This document shows positions 52,246-61,416 of a DNA stretch of 64,000 nt, in pieces. A program made the position numbers and the translations under genes. Location of the stretch: the NCBI RefSeq assembly GCF_022919075.1, contig NZ_CP095078.1:3472001-3536000 (forward strand), written 5' to 3'. Within the stretch, counting starts at the first letter, position 1; each line of letters begins with the position of its first letter. The DNA comes from Nocardioides sp. W7. GTDB taxonomy: Bacteria; Actinomycetota; Actinomycetes; Propionibacteriales; Nocardioidaceae. Under the pieces are notes generated by a model. The model was not told the origin of the DNA. It ran no database searches and saw nothing but the letters and a program-made list of their open reading frames with translations.

Positions 52246-53427
52246 ATGTTGGCAGCGACCTGGCAGGGACCACGCGACATTCGGGTGGAGGAGGTGCCGG
52301 ACCCGACCATCGTCGACCCGACGGATGCCGTCATCCGGGTCACCACGACCGGGTTGTGCGGCTCCGACCTGCACCTCTACGAGCCGCTCGCCCCGTTCAT
52401 GACCCCCGGCGACATCGTCGGCCACGAGCCGATGGGGATCGTCGAGGAGGTCGGGCCCGAGGTGCGGGACCTCAAGGTCGGCGACCGGGTCGTCGTACCG
52501 TTCAACATCAGCTGCGGCTCGTGCTGGACCTGTGAGCGCAAGCTGTACAGCCAGTGCGAGACCACCCAGAACCGCGAGCACGGCACCGGCGCGAGCCTGC
52601 TCGGCTACAGCAAGCTGTACGGCGCCGTCCCGGGCGGGCAGGCCGAGTACCTCCGAGTGCAGTTCGCCGACTTCCTCCCGGTCAAGGTTCCCGAGGGCCC
52701 GCCCGACGATCGGTTCGTTTACCTCTCCGACGTGATCCCGACGGCCTGGCAGGCGGTGCGGTACGCCGACGTACCGGCCGACGGGACGCTCCTGGTGATG
52801 GGAGCGGGCCCGATCGGCGACATGGCGACGCGGATCGCGCTGCGCGACGGCGCCTGCGTGATCGTCGTGGACCGGGTGCCCGAGCGTCTCGCCCGGGTCA
52901 GCGCCCTCGGTGCGGAGACCATCGACCTCGACGCCGTCGACGACGTGGGGGACGAGGTGCGCTCGCGCACGTCCGGTCGGGGCGCGGACTCAGTGGTCGA
53001 CGCCGTCGGAATGGAGGCGCACGGCAACCCGATCGCCGAGAAGCTGATCAAGGCGATCGGGCTGCTGCCGGACTCGCTCGCCGCACCGCTCATCAAGCAC
53101 GCCGGGTTCGACCGGCTCGCCGCGCTGCACACCTCGATCGACGCGGTCCGCCGCGGCGGCACCGTCTCGCTGTCGGGCGTGTACGGCGGTGCCGCCGACC
53201 CGATGCCGCTGATGCAGATGTTCGACAAGCAGCTGCAGCTGCGGATGGGCCAGGCCAACGTGCGGGCCTGGACCGACGACATCCTGCCGCTCCTGCTCGA
53301 TGACGCCGACCCGCTCGGCACCGAGTCGTTCGCCACCCACCGGCTGCCGCTCACGCAGGCGCCGGAGGCCTACGCCTCCTTCCGCGCCAAGGAGGACGGC
53401 ATGGTCAAGGTGGTCTTCACGCCCTGA
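52246..53427 (+). CDS. Zinc-dependent alcohol dehydrogenase (MDR superfamily)
   Basis: 393 residues. Catalytic zinc ligands are in TGLCGSDLHLY and GHEPMGIVEEVG; the structural zinc site is CGSCWTCERKLYSQC; the Rossmann motif is MGAGPIGDMATRIA; and the C-terminal part contains GRGADSVVDAVGMEAHG. The insert and length match the glutathione-independent formaldehyde dehydrogenase-like branch common in actinomycetes; the alcohol substrate is not defined. TGGAGGCACGAC precedes ATG 52246. Monocistronic. Confidence 0.9.
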   Translation: MLAATWQGPRDIRVEEVPDPTIVDPTDAVIRVTTTGLCGSDLHLYEPLAPFMTPGDIVGHEPMGIVEEVGPEVRDLKVGDRVVVPFNISCGSCWTCERKLYSQCETTQNREHGTGASLLGYSKLYGAVPGGQAEYLRVQFADFLPVKVPEGPPDDRFVYLSDVIPTAWQAVRYADVPADGTLLVMGAGPIGDMATRIALRDGACVIVVDRVPERLARVSALGAETIDLDAVDDVGDEVRSRTSGRGADSVVDAVGMEAHGNPIAEKLIKAIGLLPDSLAAPLIKHAGFDRLAALHTSIDAVRRGGTVSLSGVYGGAADPMPLMQMFDKQLQLRMGQANVRAWTDDILPLLLDDADPLGTESFATHRLPLTQAPEAYASFRAKEDGMVKVVFTP

Positions 53428-53510
53428 TTCCTGCGGACCGTCCCGGGTCAGGGGCCGGTGGACTAGATCTCCGTCCGTTCGGTGCTGGCGCCCTCCCGCT
53501 GCCTGACAGG

Positions 53511-54554
53511 ATGCGCCGCGTGAAGGTGCGCCGGTCCACCCATCCTCGCGAGGATCTCGGGCTGCTGGCCGGGTTGGTGCTGCTCGCGGGCCTGACCGCG
53601 ATCTCGGTGCTCGGGCAGATCCAGCTGACGACCGCGATGGTGGCGGCGCCGATCGTCGCGTCGTTCTTCGCCGACGCACGCCGGACCGCGGTCGTCGCGG
53701 TCGGCGCGGTGCTGTGCTCGGTGCTGGGCGGACTCTGGCTCGACCTGCCGATCTCCGGGTCGTACTGGTTCCGGGTGGGGATCTGCGTGGTCCTGTCGGT
53801 GCTGGCGACCGTCTCCGCGCTGCTGCGGGACCGTCGCGAGACGCGGCTGCGGCGGATGATCGTGATCGCCGAGACCGCCCAGCGGGCCGTGCTGCGGGCG
53901 ATGCCCTCGGCGATCGGCTCGGTGGGCCTCGCCGCCCGCTACGTCTCCGCGAGCGAGGAGGCCCTGGTCGGCGGCGACCTGTACGAGGTCGCCGCGACGC
54001 CGTACGGCGTGCGGGTCATCGTCGGCGACGTGCGGGGCAAGGGTCTGGAGGCCGTACAGACCGCAGCGGCCGTGCTCGGTGCGTTCCGCGCGGCCGCGTT
54101 CACCGAGCCGGACCCGGCCAGCCTGGCGCGCCGGATCGACGAGTCGCTCATGCAGCACCTCAGCGACGAGGAGTTCGTCACCGCGATCATCGGGCAGTTC
54201 AACGGCGAGCAGGTGCTGCTCGCCAACTGTGGCCACCACCCGCCCCTCCTGGTCTCCGGCTCGACCGCAGTTCTCGTGGACACCGGTGAGCCGACCCTGC
54301 CGCTGGGCCTCGGGAGCGCCCCGGTGCTGTCCGAGCACACCTGGGCGTCGGGCAGCCGGCTGCTCTTCTACACCGACGGGCTGGTCGAGGCCCGCGACCG
54401 CACCGGGTCGTTCTTCCCCCTCGACGACTTCGCCGCCGAGCTCGGCGACGGTCCGGTCGCCGAGGCCTTGGACCGGCTGGTCGAGCGGCTGCTCAGCTTC
54501 GGTGACCAGGGCACGAGCGACGACGTCGCGCTGGTGCTCGCGCAGAACGGCTGA
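53511..54554 (+). CDS. Membrane-anchored SpoIIE phosphatase
   Basis: 347 residues. Three to four helices (18-105) replace a soluble sensor, then a short linker and a PP2C SpoIIE domain: LVGGDLYEVAATPYG, VGDVRGKGLEAVQTAA, NCGHHPPLLV, LFYTDGLVEARD, TSDDVALVLA. Third phosphatase of this type in the window; its target should be an anti-sigma antagonist elsewhere. ATG 53511, or GTG 53520 nearby, starts the frame. Confidence 0.85.
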   Translation: MRRVKVRRSTHPREDLGLLAGLVLLAGLTAISVLGQIQLTTAMVAAPIVASFFADARRTAVVAVGAVLCSVLGGLWLDLPISGSYWFRVGICVVLSVLATVSALLRDRRETRLRRMIVIAETAQRAVLRAMPSAIGSVGLAARYVSASEEALVGGDLYEVAATPYGVRVIVGDVRGKGLEAVQTAAAVLGAFRAAAFTEPDPASLARRIDESLMQHLSDEEFVTAIIGQFNGEQVLLANCGHHPPLLVSGSTAVLVDTGEPTLPLGLGSAPVLSEHTWASGSRLLFYTDGLVEARDRTGSFFPLDDFAAELGDGPVAEALDRLVERLLSFGDQGTSDDVALVLAQNG

Positions 54555-54768
54555 CCCTGGTCGGAGGTGCGGCCCGGCGTACCCCGCGAGGTGGCGCACC
54601 TCACGTTGGACCGCGACATCCGGACCCGGGTCACGGTGTTTGCCGGCGACCTCTACGCTCCCCTCGGAGCAGCGGGAATGACCGCGTCGTCGGCATGGTT
54701 GCGGCTCTGCCCGGACGGCCCCACAGGGACGGCCCGGGGACCTGTCCCCCCTCGCGAAGGAGCCACCC

Positions 54769-55230
54769 TTGACCCTCACTTCCGCCACCACCCCCGGCAG
54801 TGCGACAGCCCTCCTGGCCGAGCGTCTCGAGGTACTGCGCACCGAGCGTGAGCAGGTCATGGCCGAGAGCCGGCTCGAGTCCGTCGGTGACGTTGCCGAC
54901 CGGGCGACCAACGTCGAGGCCACCATCCGGCTCCAGGTGCTCGACGAGCGGATCGCGACCATCGAGCTCGAGATCGAGGAGGCCGGCCGGCAGCGGCACA
55001 CCGACGGCGTCGTGTCCGTCGGCGACCGGGTCACCCTCGACCTGGGCGACGGCCCGGAGACCTACGTCATCGGCTCGGTCGAGCAGGCCGTGGCCGGTGT
55101 CGACACCGTCACGCCGGGCAGCCCGCTCGGTCGCGCGATCCTCGGCGCCGAGGTCGGTGCGACCGTGACCTACTCGCCGCGCTCGGGGGTCAAGCTCACC
55201 GCGGTCGTGCTCTCCGCCGAGACCGCCTAG
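54769..55230 (+). CDS. GreA/GreB family elongation-factor-like protein
   Basis: 153 residues: an N-terminal coiled coil (LLAERLEVLRTEREQVMAES... to IATIELEIEEAG) followed by the C-terminal FKBP-like GreA/B domain (VSVGDRVTLDLGDGPETYVIG, SPLGRAILGAEVGATVTYSP). Typical GreA/GreB length is about 158. It may bind the RNA polymerase secondary channel; the acidic tip residues of true GreA (DE) are not obvious, so it could be a regulatory paralogue. GAAGGAGCCACCC precedes the TTG start. Its TAG stop is part of the CTAG flank of the MITE. Confidence 0.85.
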   Translation: MTLTSATTPGSATALLAERLEVLRTEREQVMAESRLESVGDVADRATNVEATIRLQVLDERIATIELEIEEAGRQRHTDGVVSVGDRVTLDLGDGPETYVIGSVEQAVAGVDTVTPGSPLGRAILGAEVGATVTYSPRSGVKLTAVVLSAETA

Positions 55231-55390
55231 GAGACTGCTGAACAAGGCGGTCGAAGGGAGCGTCGTGAGGGACGTGCGCCGGCAAGGCGGAGGCGCGAAG
55301 GCACACTGGGCGTGCGTCGAGCGGCGACAACGCAGCCGGCGTGCGTTCATCGCGGCGCGTAGCCGGCCGGATTGTTCAGCAGGCTCCTAG
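55227..55390. mobile_element. MITE-like non-autonomous element with TIRs and CTAG duplication
   Basis: A 156-bp non-coding element (55231-55386) bounded by inverted repeats GAGACTGCTGAACAA and TTGTTCAGCAGGCTC, which match at 14 of 15 positions. It is flanked on both sides by CTAG (55227-55230 and 55387-55390). The 4-bp CTAG duplication agrees with the YTAR target of IS5-type transposases. It sits exactly between two convergent genes: the left CTAG supplies the stop of the GreA-like gene, and the right CTAG ends 3 bp before the stop of the glycerophosphotransferase gene. No transposase inside. Confidence 0.8.
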
Positions 55391-55393
55391 CCC

Positions 55394-56545
55394 TCAGGCG
55401 GTCGCGGCCTCGACGCCACCGTCCTCGGGCGGCACCTCCCCGAGCAGCCGGTCACGCAGCCGCACCAGCCCACCGACCGCGTCCAGGAAGCGGGTCGTGC
55501 TGTCGCCGACCTGGAGGTCGTCGAAGTAGTGGTGGCGCATCGCCACCCGGGCCAGGTGGTGCTCGTCGTGCTCCAGCCGGGCGCTCAGCAGTGCCGTCAG
55601 GCCGTCGACGTTGTCGCCGTCGAGTACGTCGGCGCAGCGGCTCACCGGCACGTCCTGGCGCAGTCGCTCGGCGTCGTGGTGTCGGTCGGTGATGAAGATC
55701 GGCTTCTCGGTGCGCAGGTAGAGCCAGTCCAGCCCGACCGACGACACGTCGGTGATCATCGCGTCGCAGTCGGGCAGCACCGCGAGGATGTCGCCGACGG
55801 TGATCGCCTCGTGGCCCGCGTCCGGCTCGCGGCGGGTCGCCTCCTCGAGCACCGCGAGGATCTCGCGGTGACCGTTGTGGATGGCCGGGGTCAGGCTGGT
55901 CGGGATCTTGGGGTGCGGCTTGTAGACGAGCCGGACTTCGGGCAGCGCCACGATCGCGCGGACGATCCGGGGGCCGAAGACGTCGACCGAGGTGTAGTCG
56001 TTGTAGTCCGCGTCGCCCTCCCACGTCGGCGCGTAGAGCACGGTACGACGGGTGCTCGGCGCGAGCAGCGGCGCCGGCCGCAGGTCGAGTTGGGGCCGGC
56101 CGACGCGCACCAGGCGTGAGGTGTCGAGCTCCATCAGCCCCGCCTCGTGGCGCTGCACCGCCGCCTCGCCGGCGACGAACACGCGGTCGTAGGCCTTGGC
56201 ATTGTTGCTCGCCATGCTCTGCTTGTCGCTCTCGCCGTGGTTGATGTGCACGTGCAGCATCCGGCCGTCGATGAGCGACTGGAAGTTGCGCATCGAGTTG
56301 TTGCAGTACAGGACCACCTTGGCCGCCAGGTCGGCGTACAGCTCGGTCAGCTCGGGGAACGACGGCGCGAAGAACACCGGCAGCGAGGTCTCCTCGCGGC
56401 ACACCGCGGCCGACTCGGCGTCGCGGGTGACGACGCCGACCGGATGCTCCAGATCGAGCCGCTCGAGGACCGGGAGCCACTGCAGGAGCTGGTAGACCCG
56501 GGTCGGGTCGTCGGGGAAGTAGGCGAGGGTCTCGAGCGTGCGCAC
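55394..56545 (-). CDS. CDP-glycerol glycerophosphotransferase family protein
   Basis: 383 residues, TagF/TagB-like GT-B domain: VHINHGESDKQSMASN, DRVFVAGEAAVQRHEAG, RTVLYAPTWEGDADYNDYTS, LVYKPHPKIP, DCDAMITDVSSVGLDWLYLRTEKPIFI. These match the polyol-phosphate polymerase or primase family for teichoic-acid-like polymers. GTG 56545 has no Shine-Dalgarno, but TATGAT lies seven bases upstream, compatible with leaderless transcription. Monocistronic. Confidence 0.85.
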   Translation of the reverse strand: MRTLETLAYFPDDPTRVYQLLQWLPVLERLDLEHPVGVVTRDAESAAVCREETSLPVFFAPSFPELTELYADLAAKVVLYCNNSMRNFQSLIDGRMLHVHINHGESDKQSMASNNAKAYDRVFVAGEAAVQRHEAGLMELDTSRLVRVGRPQLDLRPAPLLAPSTRRTVLYAPTWEGDADYNDYTSVDVFGPRIVRAIVALPEVRLVYKPHPKIPTSLTPAIHNGHREILAVLEEATRREPDAGHEAITVGDILAVLPDCDAMITDVSSVGLDWLYLRTEKPIFITDRHHDAERLRQDVPVSRCADVLDGDNVDGLTALLSARLEHDEHHLARVAMRHHYFDDLQVGDSTTRFLDAVGGLVRLRDRLLGEVPPEDGGVEAATA

Positions 56546-56610
56546 GCGCGGATCATAGAGCCGGAATGTTGCGACTCGTGACTTCGCGGAACGGCCCTAG
56601 AGTTGGCCCC

Positions 56611-57462
56611 GTGCCACCGCCGCGCCGAGTGCTCCTCGCGGTCCTCGCGCTGCCCCTCCTCGGCTGCGGTGGCGGGGGTGACGAGCCGGCGCCAGAGACG
56701 GTCGAGATGCCCAGCGGACTCACGGCGTACGTCGACCAGTCGCGGCTGCTGCGGGTGACCCGGACCGCCTTCGTGCGCCTCGTCGACGAGCCCGACCGCA
56801 CCGTGACCGTCACCCGCGCCGAGGTCACCTCGCCCCGGTTCGGGACGGTCACCTGGACGGGGGAGAAGTCGTTCGTCAACGAGGCCGACCTGCCGTTCGA
56901 GATGCCGCCCGGCCGGTGCGGCGACGGGTCGGACGCCCGGGTCCGGCTCACCTACCGGCTCGACGACGGGCCGGAACGGATCTCGGAGACGACGGCGACC
57001 GACCGGTACGGCGCCGTGGGGCTCTTCCTCGACCGCGACTGCGCCGCGGAGGTGCTGGGGGAGGCCGCGACCCTGGAGCTCGGGGAGCCGAGGGTCGTCG
57101 GCGTGGGCCGCGCGTCGGTCTTCGAGGTCCCGGTGACGCTCACGCCGACCGGCGAGCGCGACGACGTGTCGTTCGCCGGGTTCGAGGGCACCCCGCTGTT
57201 CCGCAACGCCGACGGCTCGCCCGCCGCGGACCACATCCCGCCGGTTCCGCTCGGGCCCGACGACCCGCCGGCCGAGCTGCTGCTCCGGCTGGTCCCGACC
57301 CGCTGCGACCCGCACGCGCTCGCCGAGGACAAGGTGGGCACGCTCATCGGGGTCCGGACCCGGGCGCCGGGGCTGAGTCCGGTGGCGTCGTTCTTCCTGC
57401 CGATCGGCGACGAGCGCCGAGCGGCATTGCGCGCATTCTTCTCGACGCACTGCCGCCCGTGA
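56611..57462 (+). CDS. Lipoprotein, function unknown
   Basis: 283 residues from GTG 56611. N-terminal Arg residues, hydrophobic stretch and lipobox LPLLGC (Cys near 18) mark it as a lipoprotein, followed by a GGGGDEP linker. The mature part is strand-rich (VTVTRAEVTSPRFGTVTW, RVRLTYRLDDGPER) with four Cys likely forming disulfides. No enzymatic motif. Divergent from the glycerophosphotransferase gene. Confidence 0.7.
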   Translation: MPPPRRVLLAVLALPLLGCGGGGDEPAPETVEMPSGLTAYVDQSRLLRVTRTAFVRLVDEPDRTVTVTRAEVTSPRFGTVTWTGEKSFVNEADLPFEMPPGRCGDGSDARVRLTYRLDDGPERISETTATDRYGAVGLFLDRDCAAEVLGEAATLELGEPRVVGVGRASVFEVPVTLTPTGERDDVSFAGFEGTPLFRNADGSPAADHIPPVPLGPDDPPAELLLRLVPTRCDPHALAEDKVGTLIGVRTRAPGLSPVASFFLPIGDERRAALRAFFSTHCRP

Positions 57463-57590
57463 GGGATTCGCGCGTACCCTCCGGAGCACGGTTCCGCTGA
57501 CACCCGCCCGATGCGGCGTCGGAACCGTGAGGCTGAGAACGCAGAAAAGGCGCGTCGAGAAGGCGTGCGTCACCAAGCAGAGGAGACGAC

Positions 57591-58091
57591 GTGAGACGAA
57601 TCGGGACATGGGCCGCGGCCATCGTGCTGGGGGCCGGTGTGCTCGCCGGCTGCGGCGGTGACGACAGCAGCGACGGTGGGAGCGACAACGCGGACGGCGA
57701 CAGCGGCTCGTCGTACTGCGACGAGCTGGGCGAGTTCCGCGACACGCTCCAGGGCTCCGACGAAGCCTCGAGCTTCGAGAAGTTCAGGGACGCCGCCGAG
57801 GACCTCGCCGAGGACTCACCCGACGAGGTGTCCGGAGAGTGGAAGAAGATCGAGGAGGCCCTCGGCCAGCTGGAGTCCGAGCTGGAGAAGGCGGGCATCT
57901 CGCTCGACGACCTGAACGACCCGAGCGCCCTGCAGAGCGCCGACCCGGAGGCCATGGCGAAGGTCCAGGAGAGCCTCAGCACGATCGGTGAGGACGTCGA
58001 GGGCGCCGCGGACAAGATCTCCGAGCACGCCAAGTCCGAGTGCGACATCGACCTCAACGGCGAGTCGCCCTCGCCCTCGCCGTCGAGCTAG
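57591..58091 (+). CDS. Small acidic helical lipoprotein
   Basis: 166 residues from GTG 57591, preceded by AGAGGAGACGAC. Lipobox LAGC (Cys21), a Gly/Asp/Ser linker, then about 120 residues of charged helices (FRDAAEDLAEDSP, WKKIEEALGQLESELEKAG, AMAKVQESLSTIGEDVEGAADKI) with two Cys. Likely surface-exposed helical bundle; role unknown. Confidence 0.75.
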   Translation: MRRIGTWAAAIVLGAGVLAGCGGDDSSDGGSDNADGDSGSSYCDELGEFRDTLQGSDEASSFEKFRDAAEDLAEDSPDEVSGEWKKIEEALGQLESELEKAGISLDDLNDPSALQSADPEAMAKVQESLSTIGEDVEGAADKISEHAKSECDIDLNGESPSPSPSS

Positions 58092-58107
58092 GCGCACCGC
58101 ACCGACC

Positions 58108-58142
58108 GCGCCCGGGTCGTCGTCAGTCGACGACCCGGGCGC
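58108..58142 (+). terminator. Perfect 15-bp stem terminator
   Basis: GCGCCCGGGTCGTCG-TCAGT-CGACGACCCGGGCGC immediately after the small lipoprotein gene; isolates it from the CBS/CNNM operon. Confidence 0.9.
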
Positions 58143-58296
58143 GTCGTACGTCGCCGCTGCTCGGGAACGGGTGGGCTCGGCGTTTTCGGGACCGGGCCAG
58201 TAGACTCAGTGGCTCATCCGGCCCCGTATCGTAAGGACCACTGCTCCCCGTCATGGACGGCTCTCAAAGTAGTTCGCTCCCGTCTGCGGAGCCCCG

Positions 58297-59709
58297 ATGA
58301 TCACGTCTCTGCTGCTCCTGGCGCTCGCGCTGGTGCTGGTCCTGCTGTGCGGCCTCTTCGTCGCCGCCGAGTTCGCCTTCGTCACCGTCGACCGCAACCG
58401 GGTCGACCAGGCGGCTGCCGAGGGCGACGTCGCCGCCCAGGGGGTGCAGACCGCGCTGCGGAGCCTCTCGACCCAGCTCTCCGGCGCGCAGGTCGGCATC
58501 ACGCTCACCAACCTCGGCATCGGCTTCCTCGCCGAGCCGGCGATCGCCGACCTGGTGCGGGGCCCGTTGGAGTCCGTCGGGACGCCGTCGGGCGCGGTCG
58601 GACCGATCGCGATCACCATCGGCCTGGTGCTCGGCACCGTGCTGACGATGCTCTTCGGTGAGCTGGTCCCCAAGAACTACGCGATCGCGCTCCCGTTGGA
58701 GACCGCCCGGGCGACCCAGCGGCCGATGCGCCTGTTCACCGCCGTCAACCGGGTCCCGATCCGGTTCCTCAACGGTTCGGCCAACGCCCTGGTCCGACGC
58801 CTCGGCATCGAGCCGCAGGAGGAGCTGCGCTCGGCGCGCAGCTCGACCGAGCTCGCGTCCCTGATCCAGCGCTCGGCCGACGAGGGCACCCTCGACGCCG
58901 AGACCGCAGGGCTGATGGAGCGCTCCGTCGAGTTCGGCACCCGCTCGGCCGGCGAGATCATGACGCCGCGGGTCCGCACGCGCTCCCTGGAGGCCAACGA
59001 TCGAGCCAGCGCGGTCATCGACGCGGCCCGCCAGACGGGGCACTCCCGTTTCCCGGTGCTCGACGCCGACGACGCCGTGGTCGGCACCGTGCACGTCAAG
59101 CACGCCGTCGCCCTGCCGCTCCACGAGCGGTCGACCACGAAGATCAAGCACCTGATGGTCAAGCCGATCGTGGTGCCGGACTCACTGCGCCTCGACCCGC
59201 TCCTGGCCCTGCTGCGCGAGGACGGCTTCCAGATGGCCGTCGTCCTCGACGAGTACGGCGGGCACGCCGGCATCGTCACGCTCGAGGACGTGATCGAGGA
59301 GATCGTCGGTGACATCTCCGACGAGCACGACCGGACCGGCTCGCGGGCTCGGCGCCGTCGCGACGGGTCCTGGTCGATCTCCGGCCTGCTCCGCCCCGAC
59401 GAGGTCGAGGACCTCACCGGCGTCGAGCTCCCCGACGACGAGGACTACGACACGGTGGCGGGCCTGGTGCTGAAGGTCCTCGGACGGATCCCGGAGCGCG
59501 GTGACCTGGCCGAGGTGCCCGTGCCGGACCGCTCCGACCCGGACGAGCCGCGCGAGCAGCTGGCGATCCTCACCGTCGAGCACATGGACGGCCTGCGCGT
59601 CGACCGGCTCTCGCTGCGCCTCTTCGACGGCATCCCCGCCGGGGAGGCCGCCGCCGACGACCCCGCCAACAACACCGCCAACGACGCCGCCAAGGGGGCC
59701 CGCCGATGA
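58297..59709 (+). CDS. Hemolysin C/CNNM family protein with CBS pair and CorC domain
   Basis: 470 residues: DUF21/CNNM membrane domain 1-190 (FVAAEFAFVTVDRNRVD, SGAQVGITLTNLGIGFLAEP, GELVPKNYAIALP), two CBS repeats 205-330 (MTPRVRTRSL, GHSRFPVLDADD, LEDVIEEIVGDI) and a C-terminal CorC/HlyC domain to about 440. The family mediates Mg or Co homeostasis. GGAGCCCCG precedes ATG 58297. Overlaps the paralogue downstream by ATGA. Confidence 0.92.
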   Translation: MITSLLLLALALVLVLLCGLFVAAEFAFVTVDRNRVDQAAAEGDVAAQGVQTALRSLSTQLSGAQVGITLTNLGIGFLAEPAIADLVRGPLESVGTPSGAVGPIAITIGLVLGTVLTMLFGELVPKNYAIALPLETARATQRPMRLFTAVNRVPIRFLNGSANALVRRLGIEPQEELRSARSSTELASLIQRSADEGTLDAETAGLMERSVEFGTRSAGEIMTPRVRTRSLEANDRASAVIDAARQTGHSRFPVLDADDAVVGTVHVKHAVALPLHERSTTKIKHLMVKPIVVPDSLRLDPLLALLREDGFQMAVVLDEYGGHAGIVTLEDVIEEIVGDISDEHDRTGSRARRRRDGSWSISGLLRPDEVEDLTGVELPDDEDYDTVAGLVLKVLGRIPERGDLAEVPVPDRSDPDEPREQLAILTVEHMDGLRVDRLSLRLFDGIPAGEAAADDPANNTANDAAKGARR

Positions 59710-60755
59710 GTGACTACACCGGCCTGCTCGTGGGTGTGCTGCTGCTGGCCTTCAACGCGTTCTTCGTCGGTGCCGAGTTCGCGCTGATCTCGGCCCGCCG
59801 CAGTCAGATCGAGCCGCGTGCGCTCGCCGGCTCGCGGATGGCCCGCACGACGCTGCGCGCGATGGAGAACGTCTCGCTGATGATGGCGGGCGCCCAGCTC
59901 GGCATCACGATCTGCTCGGTCGGCCTCGGGGCGGTCGGCGAGCCCGCCGTCGCCCATCTGCTGGAGCCGGTGTTCGAGGCGCTGCACGTCCCGCACGGAC
60001 TGGTGCACCCGATCTCGTTCGTGATCGCCCTCGCCGTCGTGGTGTTCCTGCACGTGGTGCTCGGCGAGATGGTCCCGAAGAACATCGCGATCGCCGGCCC
60101 GGACCGGGCGGCCCTGGTGCTCGGCCCGCCGATGCTCGGCGTCGTCACGGTCCTGCGTCCGGTCATCGTCGCCCTCAACGCGATCGCCAACGGCACGCTG
60201 CGGCTCCTGAAGGTCGAGCCGAAGGACGAGATCAGCTCCAGCTTCACCCGCGAGGAGGTCGCCGCCCTGGTCGAGGAGTCGCGCGGCGAGGGGCTGCTCG
60301 AGGCCGACGAGTACGACCGGCTCGCCGGCGCGCTCGGCTTCACCGAGAAGACCGTCTCGGCGGTGCTGATGCCGCGCGACACGCTCTCCACCGTGCTTCG
60401 CGGGTCGTCGCCGGCCGACGTCGAGGCCCTCTGCGCCGCCACGGGGTTCAGCCGGTTCCCGGTCGAGGACGAGGACGGCGAGCTGCTGGGCTACCTGCAC
60501 ATCAAGGACGTGCTCGAGCCCGACGAGGAGCGACGGCAGCGCCCGATCGAGGACAAGTGGATCCGACCGTTCGCGCCGGTCACCCGCGAGGACGCGCTGC
60601 ACGACGTCCTGGAGCAGCTCCAGCGGCGCGGCGCGCACATGGCGCGCGTCGTCGACGCGGACGGCGTGACCCTCGGACTGGCGACGCTCGAGGACGTGAT
60701 CGAGGAGCTGATCGGAGAGATCCGCGACGCGGCCCACCTCGAGGAACAGGTCTGA
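59706..60755 (+). CDS. Hemolysin C/CNNM family protein with CBS pair, without CorC domain
   Basis: 349 residues: DUF21 domain 1-190 (FFVGAEFALISARRSQIE, AGAQLGITICSVGLGAVGEP, GEMVPKNIAIAGP) and a CBS pair 205-345, ending at LEDVIEELIGEI, so the CorC/HlyC tail is absent. The long/short pair with a 4-bp overlap equals the arrangement of mycobacterial Rv1842c/Rv1841c, suggesting that the two form a heteromeric membrane complex. Confidence 0.92.
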   Translation: MSDYTGLLVGVLLLAFNAFFVGAEFALISARRSQIEPRALAGSRMARTTLRAMENVSLMMAGAQLGITICSVGLGAVGEPAVAHLLEPVFEALHVPHGLVHPISFVIALAVVVFLHVVLGEMVPKNIAIAGPDRAALVLGPPMLGVVTVLRPVIVALNAIANGTLRLLKVEPKDEISSSFTREEVAALVEESRGEGLLEADEYDRLAGALGFTEKTVSAVLMPRDTLSTVLRGSSPADVEALCAATGFSRFPVEDEDGELLGYLHIKDVLEPDEERRQRPIEDKWIRPFAPVTREDALHDVLEQLQRRGAHMARVVDADGVTLGLATLEDVIEELIGEIRDAAHLEEQV

Positions 60756-60813
60756 GCGCCGCACGCTCTAGGGTGAACGCCCAGTGACCCCCGACCTGGA
60801 ACGAAGGCAGTAA

Positions 60814-61416
60814 GTGGCAGACGAGACGACGCGTACCAACCGCGTATGGACGCTGCCCAACGTCTTGAGCATGCTCCGTCTGGCCGGTGTCCCGGTCTTC
60901 CTGTGGCTGGTCCTCGGCCCGGAGGCGGACGGCTGGGCCCTGGCCCTGCTGATGGTCTCGGGGTTCACCGACTTCGCCGACGGCTGGCTCGCCCGCCGCC
61001 TCAACCAGACGACGCTGGTGGGCCAGATCCTGGACCCGGTGGCGGACCGGCTCTACATCCTGGCCGTCGTCGTCGGGCTGGCCCTGCGCGACGTCATCCC
61101 GTGGTGGATGGCGGTCTCGCTGCCGCTGCGCGACCTCCTGATGTGGGGGCTGGTGCCGCTGCTGCGCACCCGCGGCTACAGCGCACTGCCCGTGCACTTC
61201 CTCGGCAAGGCCGCGACGTTCAACCTGCTCTACGCCTTCCCGCTCCTGCTGCTCGGCGACGGGGACGGCACCGTCGCCACCCTGGCCGAGGTCTTCGGCT
61301 GGGCGTTCGCGTTCTGGGGCATCGGCCTCTACTGGTGGGCCGGCGTCCTCTACGCCTGGCAGGTACGCCGGCTGCTGGCGACGACCGAGCGGCGAACGGC
61401 GGTCCGCGATGCCTGA
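60814..61416 (+). CDS. CDP-alcohol phosphatidyltransferase (PgsA2-like)
   Basis: 200 residues with five to six helices and the complete catalytic motif D-x2-D-G-x2-A-R-x8-G-x3-D-x3-D (from FTDFADGWLARR to LDPVADR). It transfers a phosphatidyl group from CDP-diacylglycerol to an alcohol. In mycobacteria the gene in this position is pgsA2. GTG 60814 has GAAGGCAG upstream. Overlaps the DUF881 gene by 8 bp. Confidence 0.93.
   Translation: MADETTRTNRVWTLPNVLSMLRLAGVPVFLWLVLGPEADGWALALLMVSGFTDFADGWLARRLNQTTLVGQILDPVADRLYILAVVVGLALRDVIPWWMAVSLPLRDLLMWGLVPLLRTRGYSALPVHFLGKAATFNLLYAFPLLLLGDGDGTVATLAEVFGWAFAFWGIGLYWWAGVLYAWQVRRLLATTERRTAVRDA

Noticed and set aside
53428..53510. RNA gene or attachment site
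   Set aside because: No tRNA fold, repeat or conserved structure found; ordinary short intergenic sequence.
58150..58296. Possible riboswitch in the leader of the CBS/CNNM operon
   Set aside because: Some pairing is possible, but no M-box, yybP-ykoY or other known core could be recognised.
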